Positions 48,736 to 59,338 of a stretch of DNA of 64,000 nt are shown here, one piece after another. The notes beneath the pieces are model-generated. The model did not search any database and had not been told where the DNA came from. It was given only the letters and a program-made list of their open reading frames with translations. Source of the DNA: Holothuria scabra. Lineage: Eukaryota; Echinodermata; Holothuroidea; Aspidochirotida; Holothuriidae. Position numbers and translations under genes: made by a program. The stretch is taken from contig CM074193.1 in assembly GCA_037179385.1 (NCBI GenBank), forward strand, positions 3,555,547 through 3,619,546, read 5' to 3'. Numbering within the stretch: the first letter of the stretch is position 1; every line of letters begins with the position of its first letter.

Positions 48736-49779
48736 ATGCAGTTATTTCTACATCAGGAAATCTATAACATTTTTCTGTTATCGTAAAATTGTCTTCACCT
48801 ACCTAGCCTAGTCATAGTATTCGCCAAGTTAAGTCAGGCTAAGACCAGGCTACTGTGACAGAGAATAATATGTTGTTTTGGAATGGAACAAAACTAATGA
48901 CTTCAAATGATACTTAATTTTCCACCAGACCCCATTTGAAGGTTCTTAAATATTTACAAAAAATTCTCTCCTACATACCGTCGATAAGAGCCTGTGCAAT
49001 TGGCCCCTCCAACCAAAAAACCCTGGCTAAGCCAGTGCAATCATTGCCTATAAAAAGGTAAAAAAATCTAAAAGATTTTCTTGTCAAAACAAGATTTAAA
49101 AGTTTTAGGACAAACTAGGAAATCATTTCAGACGATAATTCCTTGATGCTCTTTGAGAACCAATCACTAATATTTAAACCCACGACGCGAATGATAGGCT
49201 TTCATAACGAATAAGAAAGACAGCAGAAACCGATCTAGCTTGGTCTTAGAAATCAACTTTAAAAAATCAAACACCCCGCATAAAACATAAAGCCATAATA
49301 AATCCTTGAGGAAACCATGAACGATGATTTTCGGCCTTTCCTTAAAATATGCAAGGTTCAACGACTAAGGGTAACGTCAGATAGTGTGTCACCTACTTTT
49401 TCCCCTATAGGTACAAGTCACACTACACTGCCTTGTGAATTTCTTACCCTTCCCGATGAAGAAGATGTTAAAGAAATGTCTTAAGATCGGATCGGTTCTG
49501 ATCCGAATTCGTGGTAAAGTGACCACAATTTAAGACGATTTTAAAGCTACATTAAAGTATGTGTCAATGCGTTAGTTTGTGTAGTTACCGACTCTTCTAC
49601 AAAGAAATCAAACCTGGTGCAGAGAATTTCCTCTTCAACCGTTATTTACAAACATTTAAAACTTTCAACAAAATGCCCTTTCCACTCCCTCGATCAAGCA
49701 ATTAATTAGACAGCGACGTGCTTTGTGGACTTTGGTCATGAAATCTAATCCACTACAACATTCTTCTATTACCAAACAG

Positions 49780-49821
49780 ATGAGACACAGGATACTGCAA
49801 AAACTACCACACCTTCTTCAG
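49780..49821 (+). CDS. Micro-exon, 42 nt (DETQDTAKTTTPSS)
   Basis: Acceptor cttctattaccaaacag, donor gttaga. Phase 1-1 gives D-E-T-Q-D-T-A-K-T-T-T-P-S-S. The following intron is interrupted by the L1-like insertion. Confidence 0.74.
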
Positions 49822-50188
49822 GTTAGAATGTTGCATTTTGTTTTATGGCTTCATTTGCATTAAAAGAGCAATTAGGGGAGGGCACAATATAGAGCTGCAT
49901 GGAATTCTATGTGTCAAAGCGTTAGTGTTTTTTTTCCATCTCATTTATTTCGAATTTTACAGTCATTATTTAGAACTTAAGCATTACAATGTTTACAGGA
50001 CGAAACTTAAAACAACAATCAGTTAGTTCAAATTATAATAACAACATAGTAAGGTGTATACAACCTACTCGTCTTCGAAAAATAATTGGCAGAACAAAAA
50101 TGTTTTTTGAGTTCCTCATAAAATATACAGCGTTTTGATTTACCGGGGACACCTCTGGAGATCTTTTTTTTCTACTTCTATTGCAAAC

Positions 50189-50476
50189 TTAAACTTGTAA
50201 ATGAAATTGTCGCTTGTAGGGAGAGAAAAGTTTTGCTTCGATTGATAGATAAAATATTTGACATGAAAAAATTAAGAAATTTAATGGGTGTTTGTGAAGT
50301 AACTTGAAACCAAAATAAATATCCTCCTTGGAAAAGAAAAACTGTTTATTCAATAAGTATTTCTCAACTTCTAGCAAAAAGGAAGAGATTACATGACATT
50401 CCCGGAATAAGTGTTCAAGTGTCTCGTCATGGAGGTTACAAAAGGAACATAATGGGTTATCCCGAATATTCATCAA
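50189..50476 (-). pseudogene. L1-like ORF2 extreme C-terminus with Cys/His motif
   Basis: Overlaps the preceding piece by 4 nt, indicating a frameshift. Shows NPLCSFCNLHDETLEHLFRECHV shortened to key residues: Cys-x2-Cys, then His and Cys further on, the usual zinc-knuckle-like end of this clade. Confidence 0.88.
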
Positions 50477-51573
50477 AAAAGCAGATGATTTGTCACCAAA
50501 ATTCTGTGGAGAAATCTATATTGGAAGTATTGTAGCTTAACCTCCCTGACAAAGTGCCACGAACTTAAGAAAATGTTTTCCCAATCATCATCACTGACTT
50601 TAAAATTATCAGACCACTTTGAAATAGCTTTAGGAGGAGTTGACACCGTCTTGAATAAATTCAAATAAACAAACTTTAACACTTTCTTACTATTCTGTAT
50701 ACTGTCTAAGAGGCATTCTCCTTTACTTGTATTTTGTGTGTCAAGTAGGTTACAATTTCTCCACTCTCTGGGCACTGCAGAGACCAAACCCCAGTATAAA
50801 GTGAAATAGCAATGGTTAATACTAAATTTATCTAAAAATTCCTTGTAATAAAGGACATTTCCACTCTCATGCAAGATGTCACTGACATACATAACCTTTT
50901 TCTCAAACATGGACTTGTTAAATATTACTTCATTATTTACCTTAATATGTGAATTATTCCACATAATTTCATTTCTATGGTCATAATCACAATCAGGATG
51001 TGAATGAGTAAAAGATAGCCATGCTCCAGCTGCATGTAGAATAAAAACATTGTTAATATTAGAAATGCCTCTTGAGTTACAACTACACTTAAACAAAAGA
51101 GCCCCTCCATATCTTTCCAGATAGAGGTCAAAGAACAATTTCCAAAACCTATGTGTATTATCTGTATATCTCCGGCCCCAAGTGCATTTAAGACCCCTAA
51201 TGAAAATATCTAAGTTAATAATATTGAGTCCTCCAAGTTGATAAGGGTTAATTACCGTTCTACGCCTAATTTTCTCTGGTTTACCCGACCATATAAAATC
51301 AAAAATTAAAGTATTCAACTCCTTTACAAAATAGGAAGGTGGATTGGGAAGAACAAGGAAGAGGAACACCAACTGGGAGATAGCAAAACTTTTCACAATT
51401 ATATTCTTACCGACCGGGGTTAAATCTCTAGAAGACCACAGGTGTAGAAACTTTTTCAGACGCGATAACTTTGGAGGGAAATTTAGAGTAAATAAATCGT
51501 CCCTGTTGTTCGAAAAGGAGACACCTGAAAGGGTCACGGGTCCAAGAGTCCAATTAATTGGAGAATCATCCAT
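50473..51573 (-). pseudogene. L1-like ORF2 C-terminal domain, 366-codon open stretch
   Basis: Starts just after an in-frame stop with FMDDSPINWTLGPVTLSGV and contains the clade hallmark FLHLWSSRDLTPVGKNIIVK, FLFLVLPNPP and LIFDFIWSGKPEKIRR. It is the thumb/connector region after the polymerase. The long open stretch shows the insertion is fairly young. Not a host gene. Confidence 0.9.
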
Positions 51574-51586
51574 GAAAGGAGGCTAA

Positions 51587-52100
51587 GCATTAATAGAAGG
51601 TCCCAGTGGGAAAATACTACACTTGTCATAATTAACATTCAAGCCCGAAGCAAGGCGAGAATCTTCTTAGACAAGAAGAACTTCCTTAAAGGAGCTTTCG
51701 GTACCATACAAAATGATAGTATCATCTGCATACTGTAGTAACTTTATTTTATTATTCATGACCGAAACATCTTTAATTAACTCTTGTGACAAAACTTTTT
51801 GTGCAAGAACTTCCGCACATAGAATGAAAAGATAAGGGCTGTGCGGGCAGCCTTGCCTCACCCCTCTATTTAACATAAAATTTCTAGAAGAATAACCGTT
51901 ATTACAGAGACAAGCATTTCCATTACGGTATAGTGTTTGAACCCACTGAATAAAACAGTCTCCAAACTTGAATTTTTGCAAATTTTAAAAAACGAAACTC
52001 CATTCTAACCTATCAAAGGTTTTTTCAAAATCGACAAGAAAAATAAGCCCTGGTTTTGCTCTCTCCTTACAATATTCAATGAGGTTCAATGCGTGCTTGA
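51587..52100 (-). pseudogene. L1-like reverse transcriptase, C-terminal half
   Basis: Reads LIFLVDFEKTFDRLEWSFVF, then a stop, then FIQWVQTLYRNG, RGVRQGCPHSPYLFILCAEV and LLQYADDTIILYG; the YADD catalytic motif is encoded by 51721-51732. Frame is shared with the downstream piece but broken by stops near 51990, 51668 and 51586. Would have supplied target-primed reverse transcription. Confidence 0.9.
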
Positions 52101-52192
52101 ATTTCATGTGAAACACATTGGAAGTCTTATCTGGGATCATCTTTTGAGAGGTAGTGAACTAAAAAGACCTTTTATCTGTTATTTTCACGCAG

Positions 52193-52234
52193 ATGAAACA
52201 CAGGAAACTGCGAAAACTACCACACCTTCTTCAG
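52193..52234 (+). CDS. Micro-exon, 42 nt, D-type (DETQETAKTTTPSS)
   Basis: Acceptor ctgttattttcacgcag, donor gtacga. Phase 1-1. Upstream intron carries ttgagaggtagtgaactaaa, the mark of the D-type copies. Confidence 0.75.
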
Positions 52235-52444
52235 GTACGAATGTTGGTTTTTATTTTATGACTTCGTTTGCATAATGAGAACAGTAAGGAGAGGGCACAA
52301 TCTAGAACCGGGTGGAAGTATATGTGTCAATGCGTTACTGTACTGTGCTTGAAATTCATTCCGAATAACTTTGAAATCTTACCTGTGATCATCATTTTAA
52401 AGGAAAGGAAATAAAGACAAATTTCGTCTGACATTTCCAAACAG

Positions 52445-52486
52445 GTGAAACACAGGATACTGCGAAAACTACCACACCTTCTTCAG
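52445..52486 (+). CDS. Micro-exon, 42 nt, G-type (GETQDTAKTTTPSS)
   Basis: Acceptor tctgacatttccaaacag, donor gtaaga. Phase 1-1. A stub of another copy's donor (gttcaggtaagaatgatgg) lies at about 52590 without its exon, a recombination scar. Confidence 0.76.
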
Positions 52487-52803
52487 GTAAGAATGTTGGT
52501 GTTTATTTTATGATTTCATTTGCATAAAAAAACAATAAGGAGAGGACACAATTTAGAGCTCCATGAAAGTATATGTGTCAATTCGTTAGTGTTCAGGTAA
52601 GAATGATGGGTTTTTATTTCATGGGTTCATTTGTACAAAAGCAATAACAAGAGACACGTTTTGAGCTGCATTGAAGTACATTTGTTAATGTGCTACTGTG
52701 TTGTGCTGGAAATGCATGCCATACACATTTAAAATCTGATTTGGAATCATCAGTTGAAAGGTAGGAAAGTAAAAAAAGATTTACGTCTTATATTTAAGAA
52801 TAG

Positions 52804-52845
52804 GTGAAACTTTGGATACTGCGAAAACTACCACACCTTCTTCTA
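52804..52845 (+). CDS. Micro-exon, 42 nt, G-type with weakened donor
   Basis: Encodes G-E-T-L-D-T-A-K-T-T-T-P-S-S after aagaatag. The usual tcag/gtaaga is changed to tcta/gtgaaa, and the junction codon would start with A instead of G. Frame is kept, but splicing is doubtful. Confidence 0.45.
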
Positions 52846-53192
52846 GTGAAAATGTTGGTTTTCATTTCATAACTTCATTGGCATAAATAGAACAATTAGG
52901 AGAGGGCATATTCCAGAGCTGCATCAAAGGATATATGCCAATGGGTTAGTGGGCTGTACTTGAGTTCATGCGAAAAACTTTAAAATATTATCTGCGATCA
53001 TCATTTTAAAGGTAAGAAAGTAAAGAGAACAATAAGGAGAGGGCATTTTCTACAGCTGCATGAAAGTATATGTTTCTATGTGTCAGTGTGTTGTTCTGTA
53101 AATTTATGAGAAACACATTTTAAATCTTATGTGAGATTATCAGTTTAAAGTTAGGAAAGTAAAACAGATTTTCGTCTAATATTTGTGAATAG

Positions 53193-53234
53193 GTGAAACA
53201 CAGGATACTGCGAAAACTACCACACCTTCTCCAG
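53193..53234 (+). CDS. Micro-exon, 42 nt, G-type (GETQDTAKTTTPSP)
   Basis: Acceptor tctaatatttgtgaatag, donor gtaaga. Phase 1-1. Last Ser changed to Pro. Confidence 0.74.
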
Positions 53235-53421
53235 GTAAGAATGATGGTGTTTATTTTATGATTTCATTTGCATAAAAAGAACAATAAGAAAAGGGCATTT
53301 TCTACAACTGCATGAAAGTATATACTGTAAATTTATAAGAAACATATTTTAATTCTTATGTGAGATGATGAGTTTAAAGGTAAGAAAGTAAAGCAGATTT
53401 TCGTCTAATATTTGTGAATAG

Positions 53422-53463
53422 CTAAAACACAGGATACTGCGAAAACTACCACATCTTCTTCAG
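53422..53463 (+). CDS. Micro-exon, 42 nt (AKTQDTAKTTTSSS)
   Basis: Acceptor tttgtgaatag, donor gtaaga. Phase 1-1. Gly-Glu at the start is changed to Ala-Lys and Pro to Ser. The next intron is only 119 nt. Confidence 0.7.
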
Positions 53464-53582
53464 GTAAGAATGATGGTGTTCATTTTATGATTTCATTTGC
53501 ATAAAAAGAACAATAAGGGGACGGCACAATCGTTTGAGAGGTAGTGAACTAAAAAGACCTTTCACCTGTTATTTGCACACAG

Positions 53583-53624
53583 ATGAAAGAGAGAATAATG
53601 CGAAACCAACCACACCTTCTTCAG
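53583..53624 (+). CDS. Micro-exon, 42 nt, D-type (DERENNAKPTTPSS)
   Basis: Acceptor ctgttatttgcacacag, donor gtaagg. Phase 1-1. The most altered D-type copy, losing three Thr codons while keeping the frame. Confidence 0.72.
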
Positions 53625-53834
53625 GTAAGGATGTTGGTTTTGATTTTGTGACTTCATTTGCATAAAACGAACAATAAGGAGAGGGCATTTTCTACCGCTG
53701 CATAAAACTATATGTGTCTATGTGTTAGTGAATTGTACTGTAAAGTTTTTAGAAACACATTTTAAATCTTATCTGAGATCATCATTTTAAAGGTAGGAAA
53801 ATACAAAGAACTTTCGTCTGATGTTTCTGAATAG

Positions 53835-53875
53835 GGGAACACAGGATACTGCGAAAACTACCACACCTTCTTCAT
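53835..53875 (+). pseudogene. Frameshifted micro-exon, 41 nt, block 1
   Basis: gggaacacaggatactgcga lacks one base relative to gtgaaacacaggatactgcga, and the 3' end reads cat/gtaaga. Splice sites look usable, so inclusion would shift the frame. Either skipped or a frame switch. Confidence 0.75.
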
Positions 53876-54085
53876 GTAAGAATGTTGGTGTTTATTTTAT
53901 GACTTCATTTGCATAAAAAGAACAATATGGAGAGGACACAATTTAGAGCTCAATGAAAGTATATGTGTCAATTCGTTAGTGTGCTGTGCTTAAAATTCAT
54001 ACGAAACAACTTGGAAATTTTATCTGCGATCATCATTTTAAAGGTAAGAAATTAAGGAGAACTTTCGTCTAATATTTGTGAATAG

Positions 54086-54127
54086 GTGAATCACAGGATA
54101 TTGCGAAAACTACCACACCTTCTTCAG
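54086..54127 (+). CDS. Micro-exon, 42 nt, G-type (GESQDIAKTTTPSS)
   Basis: Acceptor ctaatatttgtgaatag, donor gtaaga. Phase 1-1. Confidence 0.74.
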
Positions 54128-54337
54128 GTAAGAATGTTGGTGTTTATTTTATGATTTCATTTGTATAAAAAGAACAATAAGGGGAGGGCATTTTCTACAG
54201 CTGCATGAAAGTATATGTGTCTATGTGTTAGTGTGTTGTTCTGTAAATTTATGAGAAACACATTTTAAATCTTATGTGAGATGATCAGTTTAAATTTAGG
54301 AAAGTAAAACAGATTTTCGTCTAATATTTGTGAATAG

Positions 54338-54379
54338 GTGAAACACAGAGTACTGTGAAAACTACCACACCTTCTTCAG
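54338..54379 (+). CDS. Micro-exon, 42 nt, G-type (GETQSTVKTTTPSS)
   Basis: Acceptor ctaatatttgtgaatag, donor gtaaga. Phase 1-1. First exon of block 2; again followed by a 119-nt intron. Confidence 0.74.
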
Positions 54380-54498
54380 GTAAGAATGATGGTTTTTATT
54401 TTATGATTTCATTTGCATAAAAAGAACAATAAGGGGACGGCACAATCGTTTGAGAGGTAGTGAACTAAAAAGACCTTTCATCTGTTATTTGCACACAG

Positions 54499-54540
54499 AT
54501 GAAACACAGAATAATGCGAAACCTACCACACCTTCTTCAG
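54499..54540 (+). CDS. Micro-exon, 42 nt, D-type (DETQNNAKPTTPSS)
   Basis: Acceptor ctgttatttgcacacag, donor gtaagg. Phase 1-1. Closer to consensus than its block 1 partner, so the partner gained changes after duplication. Confidence 0.74.
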
Positions 54541-54750
54541 GTAAGGATGTTGGTTTTTATTTTATGATTTCATTTGCATAAAAAGAACAATAAGGGGAGG
54601 TCATTTTCTACAGCTGCATGAAAGTATATGTGCCTATGTGTTAGTGAGTTGTACTGTAAAGTTTTGAGAAACACAAAGTAAAACTTATAAGAGATCATCA
54701 TTTTAAAGGTAGGAAAATACAAAGAACTTTCGTCTGATGTTTCTGGATAG

Positions 54751-54791
54751 GGGAACACCAGATACTGCGAAAACTACTACACCTTTTTCAT
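54751..54791 (+). pseudogene. Frameshifted micro-exon, 41 nt, block 2
   Basis: Carries the same one-base loss (gggaac) and the same cat/gtaaga end as the copy at 53835, with a few extra substitutions. Confidence 0.75.
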
Positions 54792-55001
54792 GTAAGAATG
54801 TTGGTGTTTATTTTATAACTTCATTTGCATAAAAAGAACAATAAGGAGAGGACACAGTTTAGAGCTCCATGAAAGTACATGTGTCAATTCGTTAGTGTGC
54901 TGTGCTTAAAATTCATACGAAACAACTTGGAAATTTTATCTGCGATCATCATTTTAAAGGTAAGAAAGTGAAGAGAACTTTCGTCTGACATTTCTAAACA
55001 G

Positions 55002-55043
55002 GTGAAACACAGGAAACTGCGAAAACCTCCACACCTTCTTCAG
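55002..55043 (+). CDS. Micro-exon, 42 nt, G-type (GETQETAKTSTPSS)
   Basis: Acceptor tctgacatttctaaacag, donor gtaaga. Phase 1-1. Last Thr-type exon I can find. Confidence 0.74.
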
Positions 55044-57668
55044 GTAAGAATATTGGTTTTCATTCCATGACCTTATTTGCATAAAAAAACCAATAAGGAG
55101 AGGGCTGCATGAAATTATATGAAACTATATATATATATCTATGTGTTAGTGCGCTGTGCTGGAAATTAATGCGAAACACAATTAAAATCCTATTTGCGAT
55201 CATCATTTAAAAGGGAGGAAACTAAAAAGGTATAAATACATGGGTTCTTTGAAAGGTAGGACATTTTCCAGAAAAATTTTATGAGTTTATACGTCAGATT
55301 GTTCGTTCAAAATGTTAAACACATCACACTTCAGCAATTTCTACAGACTGCCTGGTGAAAATGGAAAAATTAACAGTGCTATATCTTCTTATTGATGAAC
55401 TGGAATGAAAACGAAGTTGATATACTGCCCTCAGAATAGTACAATTTCATGCAAGTCTGTAAATATGAGAGTCTGCATTGTTGTTTGTGTGTTTGATCTA
55501 ATAATTACAGCCTAACGAATCCGTAACTATCAAACAATCCAATTAATTCGAAACTTAAAATAGAATAATGATGTCACACCATTGAGTTAATACTCTGAGA
55601 AGAGAAAATACTTCCCAAGTAACTTTGAATGCACAGTTTCACCCCAAGGGTTAACTGTTTTGACATTTTAACATCACTCATCTTTTTTGGACTTTATTCA
55701 GGGTTCAACAGGTTTAAAAAGGGTGATGAACTAAACCTCGGACTAATCCTCTATCAACCCAACATTGTCGGTCGCTCTGCATGCAAATTAACTTGTTGTT
55801 TTAGAATATTGTAGCTCATTCATACACACTTCCTTTGATTCCTTGCTAAACGAAAAAGATATACATGCCCTTTCCAATATTCGAAATAGTATGCATATTG
55901 ATTAAAATGCAAAATCCATGATATAGACTACACAATCGTTACTTATTAGATAATATGCATATTTTTTTATGGTGCCTAGGATGGCTCAATAGTAGGCTAC
56001 CAGCATCTGCCCTTGCAAACCGCTTATGTGTCGTTTCGATTAATTATCCTGAATTTCTTATTGGCTGTTGGTAATTTCCTCGATATCACAAGACTATTTC
56101 ATTTAATCCATTTGTGTGGGTAGTGGTAGACTTAAATAATGCTGCACAGGAATAAAAATGTAATATTTAAGTGTCAGACAAAAGAACTGAACACCCCCGG
56201 GTCTCATTACCGTTCGCTACAGGATTATCTTCTTAAATATGCCTGGAACTAATTGCATTGCATAAACTTAAATCAAAGGTTCTACTCCTTTCAAATTGGT
56301 TAGGCCCCTGTCAAGTTGTGGTTCATTGGCTTGGCTTGTTTTCTCCTGTCATGCAGTTCTATGAATGATCTCGCGCTCAAGGGAAATGAAGAAAAGCTTG
56401 ATTTTGTGTGTGAGCCGATGCTTTTGTATGTAATCAAACTAATAAATACTACCTTACCTTTATAACTGTGTACATCTCACCTGTATTTATGGCATGTTTT
56501 GGACGAAGGTGTTAATAACCATGTCCCCTTCTTTGCAATAATGACGTTCATAAATCGTACAGGCCTAGCTTACGACTGTAATTTTCCGTAACTGTCCAAG
56601 CTATAAATACAATATTTTAACCTGCGCATCATTGCTCCAGAAGAAAGTAGCTCCCAGATCGTCAAACGGATTGCAGGTTTGATGTGAAAAGTATATATTG
56701 TATCCAGTATAGGCTTCGTATTCAAAATTTGAGAGAAGGAAAGTGATTGTAAATGACACTCTCAGTACAGTGAACTTAGTAAGAAGACTGAGTCCAACTA
56801 ATTCATTGAATCGGCCACAGTCCTAAAACAAGGTTTGTTGTTTTCAACATCTTAGTGCGTCCTTAGTGTCTGGAACATCGTGGTGAAAAATTTCGCCAAA
56901 ATGCAGATCTTGAAGCTAATTTGTCCTCGAGTTGTAATTTCATGGAACTTTTTGCGATTATACTTCCAATTTCAATTTCAACTGAAAACTCATTTCAAAT
57001 ATGGCCTCGTAAGGAAATAATCCAAAATATCCCCATTTGAAAAAAAAAAACGTTTCAAAGTTACCTATGATGACCGTGTGTTTACAAACCACAGTAAAAT
57101 GTGTGCAAGACAAGAGATAACCATAGCTGGTAAAACTGCACGACAGTATATAATGAACTATATATCAAATTTCAATTTTAATGTCAGTGTTACATGCACT
57201 TTGTGAAACAATTGTTAGTTTGAGAGAATACTTTATTATCAGTGGAGAATTGATAAAAAAGAAAAAAAAGCTTTTTTGTTTCTTGTTTTTATGTCCCTCA
57301 AAATTAAATTATTTATGAATGGGAATAAAGTCATGAGGCCAATGTCTCTACATCAGGTTCGAAGAGACTATGATATCACCTCGCCCAGGGTCTTTATGCG
57401 TGTAGTCATAGCTTGTTTGAATCTGATGTAGAGACATGGGTACCTTTGACCTTTTTCTAGAAATGGTATCAGATTTTGAAAGGAAATCAAAGAAAGAAAA
57501 CGTTCTAGTTTCCTAGTTATGCCACGTTGGACCCTCTGGCCAAACTGGATGAATGAATTAGTGAGAACATATTTAGATAATCATTCGGCGTTTTGCATAT
57601 TACTATAATTGAAAGTGAGGCGCGATTGTAAAACTAATTTATAAAATATTTTATCCTTCTCTTTCAAG
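55044..57668. other. Intron-like stretch with one cruciform
   Basis: The first 200 bp is still array-type intron sequence. Beyond that I see no exon of either class; the inverted repeat at 57342 is listed separately. Confidence 0.45.
57342..57437. repeat. Inverted repeat, 19-bp arms
   Basis: atgtctctacatcaggttc (57342-57360) pairs with gaatctgatgtagagacat (57419-57437), one mismatch. The loop holds a second pair, ctatga/tcatag. Confidence 0.8.
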
Positions 57669-57704
57669 CAAACAATAATGAAAACCCATTCCAGAGAGCA
57701 AGGG
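57669..57704 (+). CDS. Short exon, 36 nt (ANNNENPFQRAR)
   Basis: Acceptor ttatccttctctttcaag and a strong gtaagt donor. Phase 1-1, the same as the array. Encodes A-N-N-N-E-N-P-F-Q-R-A-R, unrelated to the repeats. Confidence 0.6.
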
Positions 57705-58162
57705 GTAAGTCTGTCATTTTTTAGGAGGAGAAAACGATTCGAATAATTCACATCTTTCTATTTTGGTTCTTTTTGGGGCGGTCTTTGGCGGTGTTTTTAG
57801 GTTTATGAGTGACGCAAAATTAGACCCAACCTCATTTGATAACACAGATGAAGATGAAAACATTTTATGCTTTGATATGTTAAAATTGCAAGTTAATAGC
57901 AAACGATAGAAGAAGATAGAAGAATTAAACAAGTTTTGATGAAGCCTTAGTTTATATAAGAGCAGCTTTTTTTCTCAAAATATGCCTTAAAGAATGCTCA
58001 ACAACCAATAAATAGTAGGAATCTTTTTAATACAGTGAATACCTTATAAAATTGCAGAATATTTTTACTTTCACCTTTCTTGTAAGACTCATTATCCAGA
58101 TATATAACTATGTGTTAAATTTTACACAAGCTGATTTTATTGGATCTTTTTTTGCTCTTTAG

Positions 58163-58237
58163 GAAAGTTCGGAGGTTCGTTTCAACGAAATAAGAATCAG
58201 GGAAAATCAAAAAACTTCAGGCTAATGTTTCAAAAAG
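58163..58237 (+). CDS. Exon, 75 nt, basic Lys/Asn/Gln-rich
   Basis: Acceptor ttttttttgctctttag, donor gtaata. Phase 1-1, 25 codons, beginning GKFGGSFQRNKN and ending RLMFQK. Net positive, no acidic residue. Could be an intracellular or binding tail; no domain recognised. Agreement in phase with all upstream exons is the main support. Confidence 0.58.
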
Positions 58238-59338
58238 GTAATAAAATGAGAGAAAAATTTTGCGTTTTATACAAAGATGAAAATACGTAATTTTTTTCAT
58301 ATAACCAGTGCATTTAAGTTAATAATATATTTTGATTACTACCCTGCAACTTCTTTTATTTCCTGTAACTTATTGCTGAAGTCAAGACAAAAAACAATGA
58401 AAAAGAGGCACTGCTGATGAAATGCTATGTTGACGTAGAATGCTATCCACGAGAATGCCTTCAGATAACTTCATATTTGGTTATGCTTTCGTTAGGAGTG
58501 GCCCTGACTGTGCTCCACTTAACCTATTTCAACTTGCAAAGTTACATTTTGTTTGGACAACGTACTTTCCTCCACAACTGCATGGTATAAAGTAAACCGA
58601 GGAGCATGATTAATTGGCAAGTGTTCTTTGGGATAGATGCGAACATGTCAGAACCAGAATAAAAGTATTTCACACCTGCACAAATGAAAAAAAAAAGATC
58701 TGGTAAGATACTGATGTAATGTAGGTCAAAAAGGTCACACACTTGTTGGCTTCATGAGCCAGCCCTTTTTTACTGTTATGTTGTTTGTCTCTTTTCCGCT
58801 CTGGGCCAAAATTAGCTTAGATTTCATGCAGAGGTTCCCACAGTGATCGCCTTATTGCAGACAAAAGATAAATAATGACGCTGGGAACTCTCGCTTCTAA
58901 CGGACTGAAAATTCAAACTCGATCATCTAATGATCGTGGTAATTTTTCGCAACGGACTGTACACTTAACTCGAACATTAACTATTTAACTGTGTTTAAAG
59001 AAGTTGCGTAGCGAAATAGGCACACAATTCATAAGCGATGCTGTTACATAGATGTTATGCACGTGGCTTCAGTGTGTTTCAGTTTGGCATACTGGATGGA
59101 ACTGATCATAAGCAGTACCTGTGTTAGCAATACATCCGCACAACAGAACCTTTATTAGAAACTGTTGTTGAACAAAGGAAGCATTGACGGAAAACAGCAA
59201 AACACGCAAGGCGATATAGGAAGTCCATGACCTATATACGTCGAGTTTTGTAGCCACCCTTTTTTTCCATTTTAATAACGTATTTTGATCAGTTGATATT
59301 TTACCGTTTGAAGAAGGGTACTCACCATAGACATGCCG
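58238..59338. other. Intron-like stretch, no feature recognised
   Basis: Short open frames only. No exon in the required phase with good splice sites. Confidence 0.4.

Larger units (their letters stand above)
49928..52091 (-). mobile_element. 5'-truncated L1-like non-LTR retrotransposon
   Basis: Inserted into an array intron: left flank gcgttagtg and right flank tgcttgaattt correspond to adjacent text in uninterrupted introns (for example 52330-52360). The left edge is a run of T, as expected for the poly(A) end of a minus-strand element. The coding remainder starts within the reverse transcriptase, so roughly the 5' two-thirds of a full-length element is missing. No precise target-site duplication is visible. 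Confidence 0.85.
53422..55043 (+). repeat. Higher-order repeat: two blocks of four exon units, about 916 bp period
   Basis: Exons at 53422, 53583, 53835 and 54086 correspond in order and spacing to 54338, 54499, 54751 and 55002. Matching features include the 119-nt intron before the D-type exon and the same 1-nt exon deletion in the third position, so the block was duplicated as a whole. Confidence 0.9.

Noticed and set aside
52193..55043. Regular short repeats separated by about 210-bp unique-looking spacers, superficially CRISPR-like
   Set aside because: Spacers are themselves repeats, each repeat has splice sites and a conserved frame, and the context is eukaryotic.
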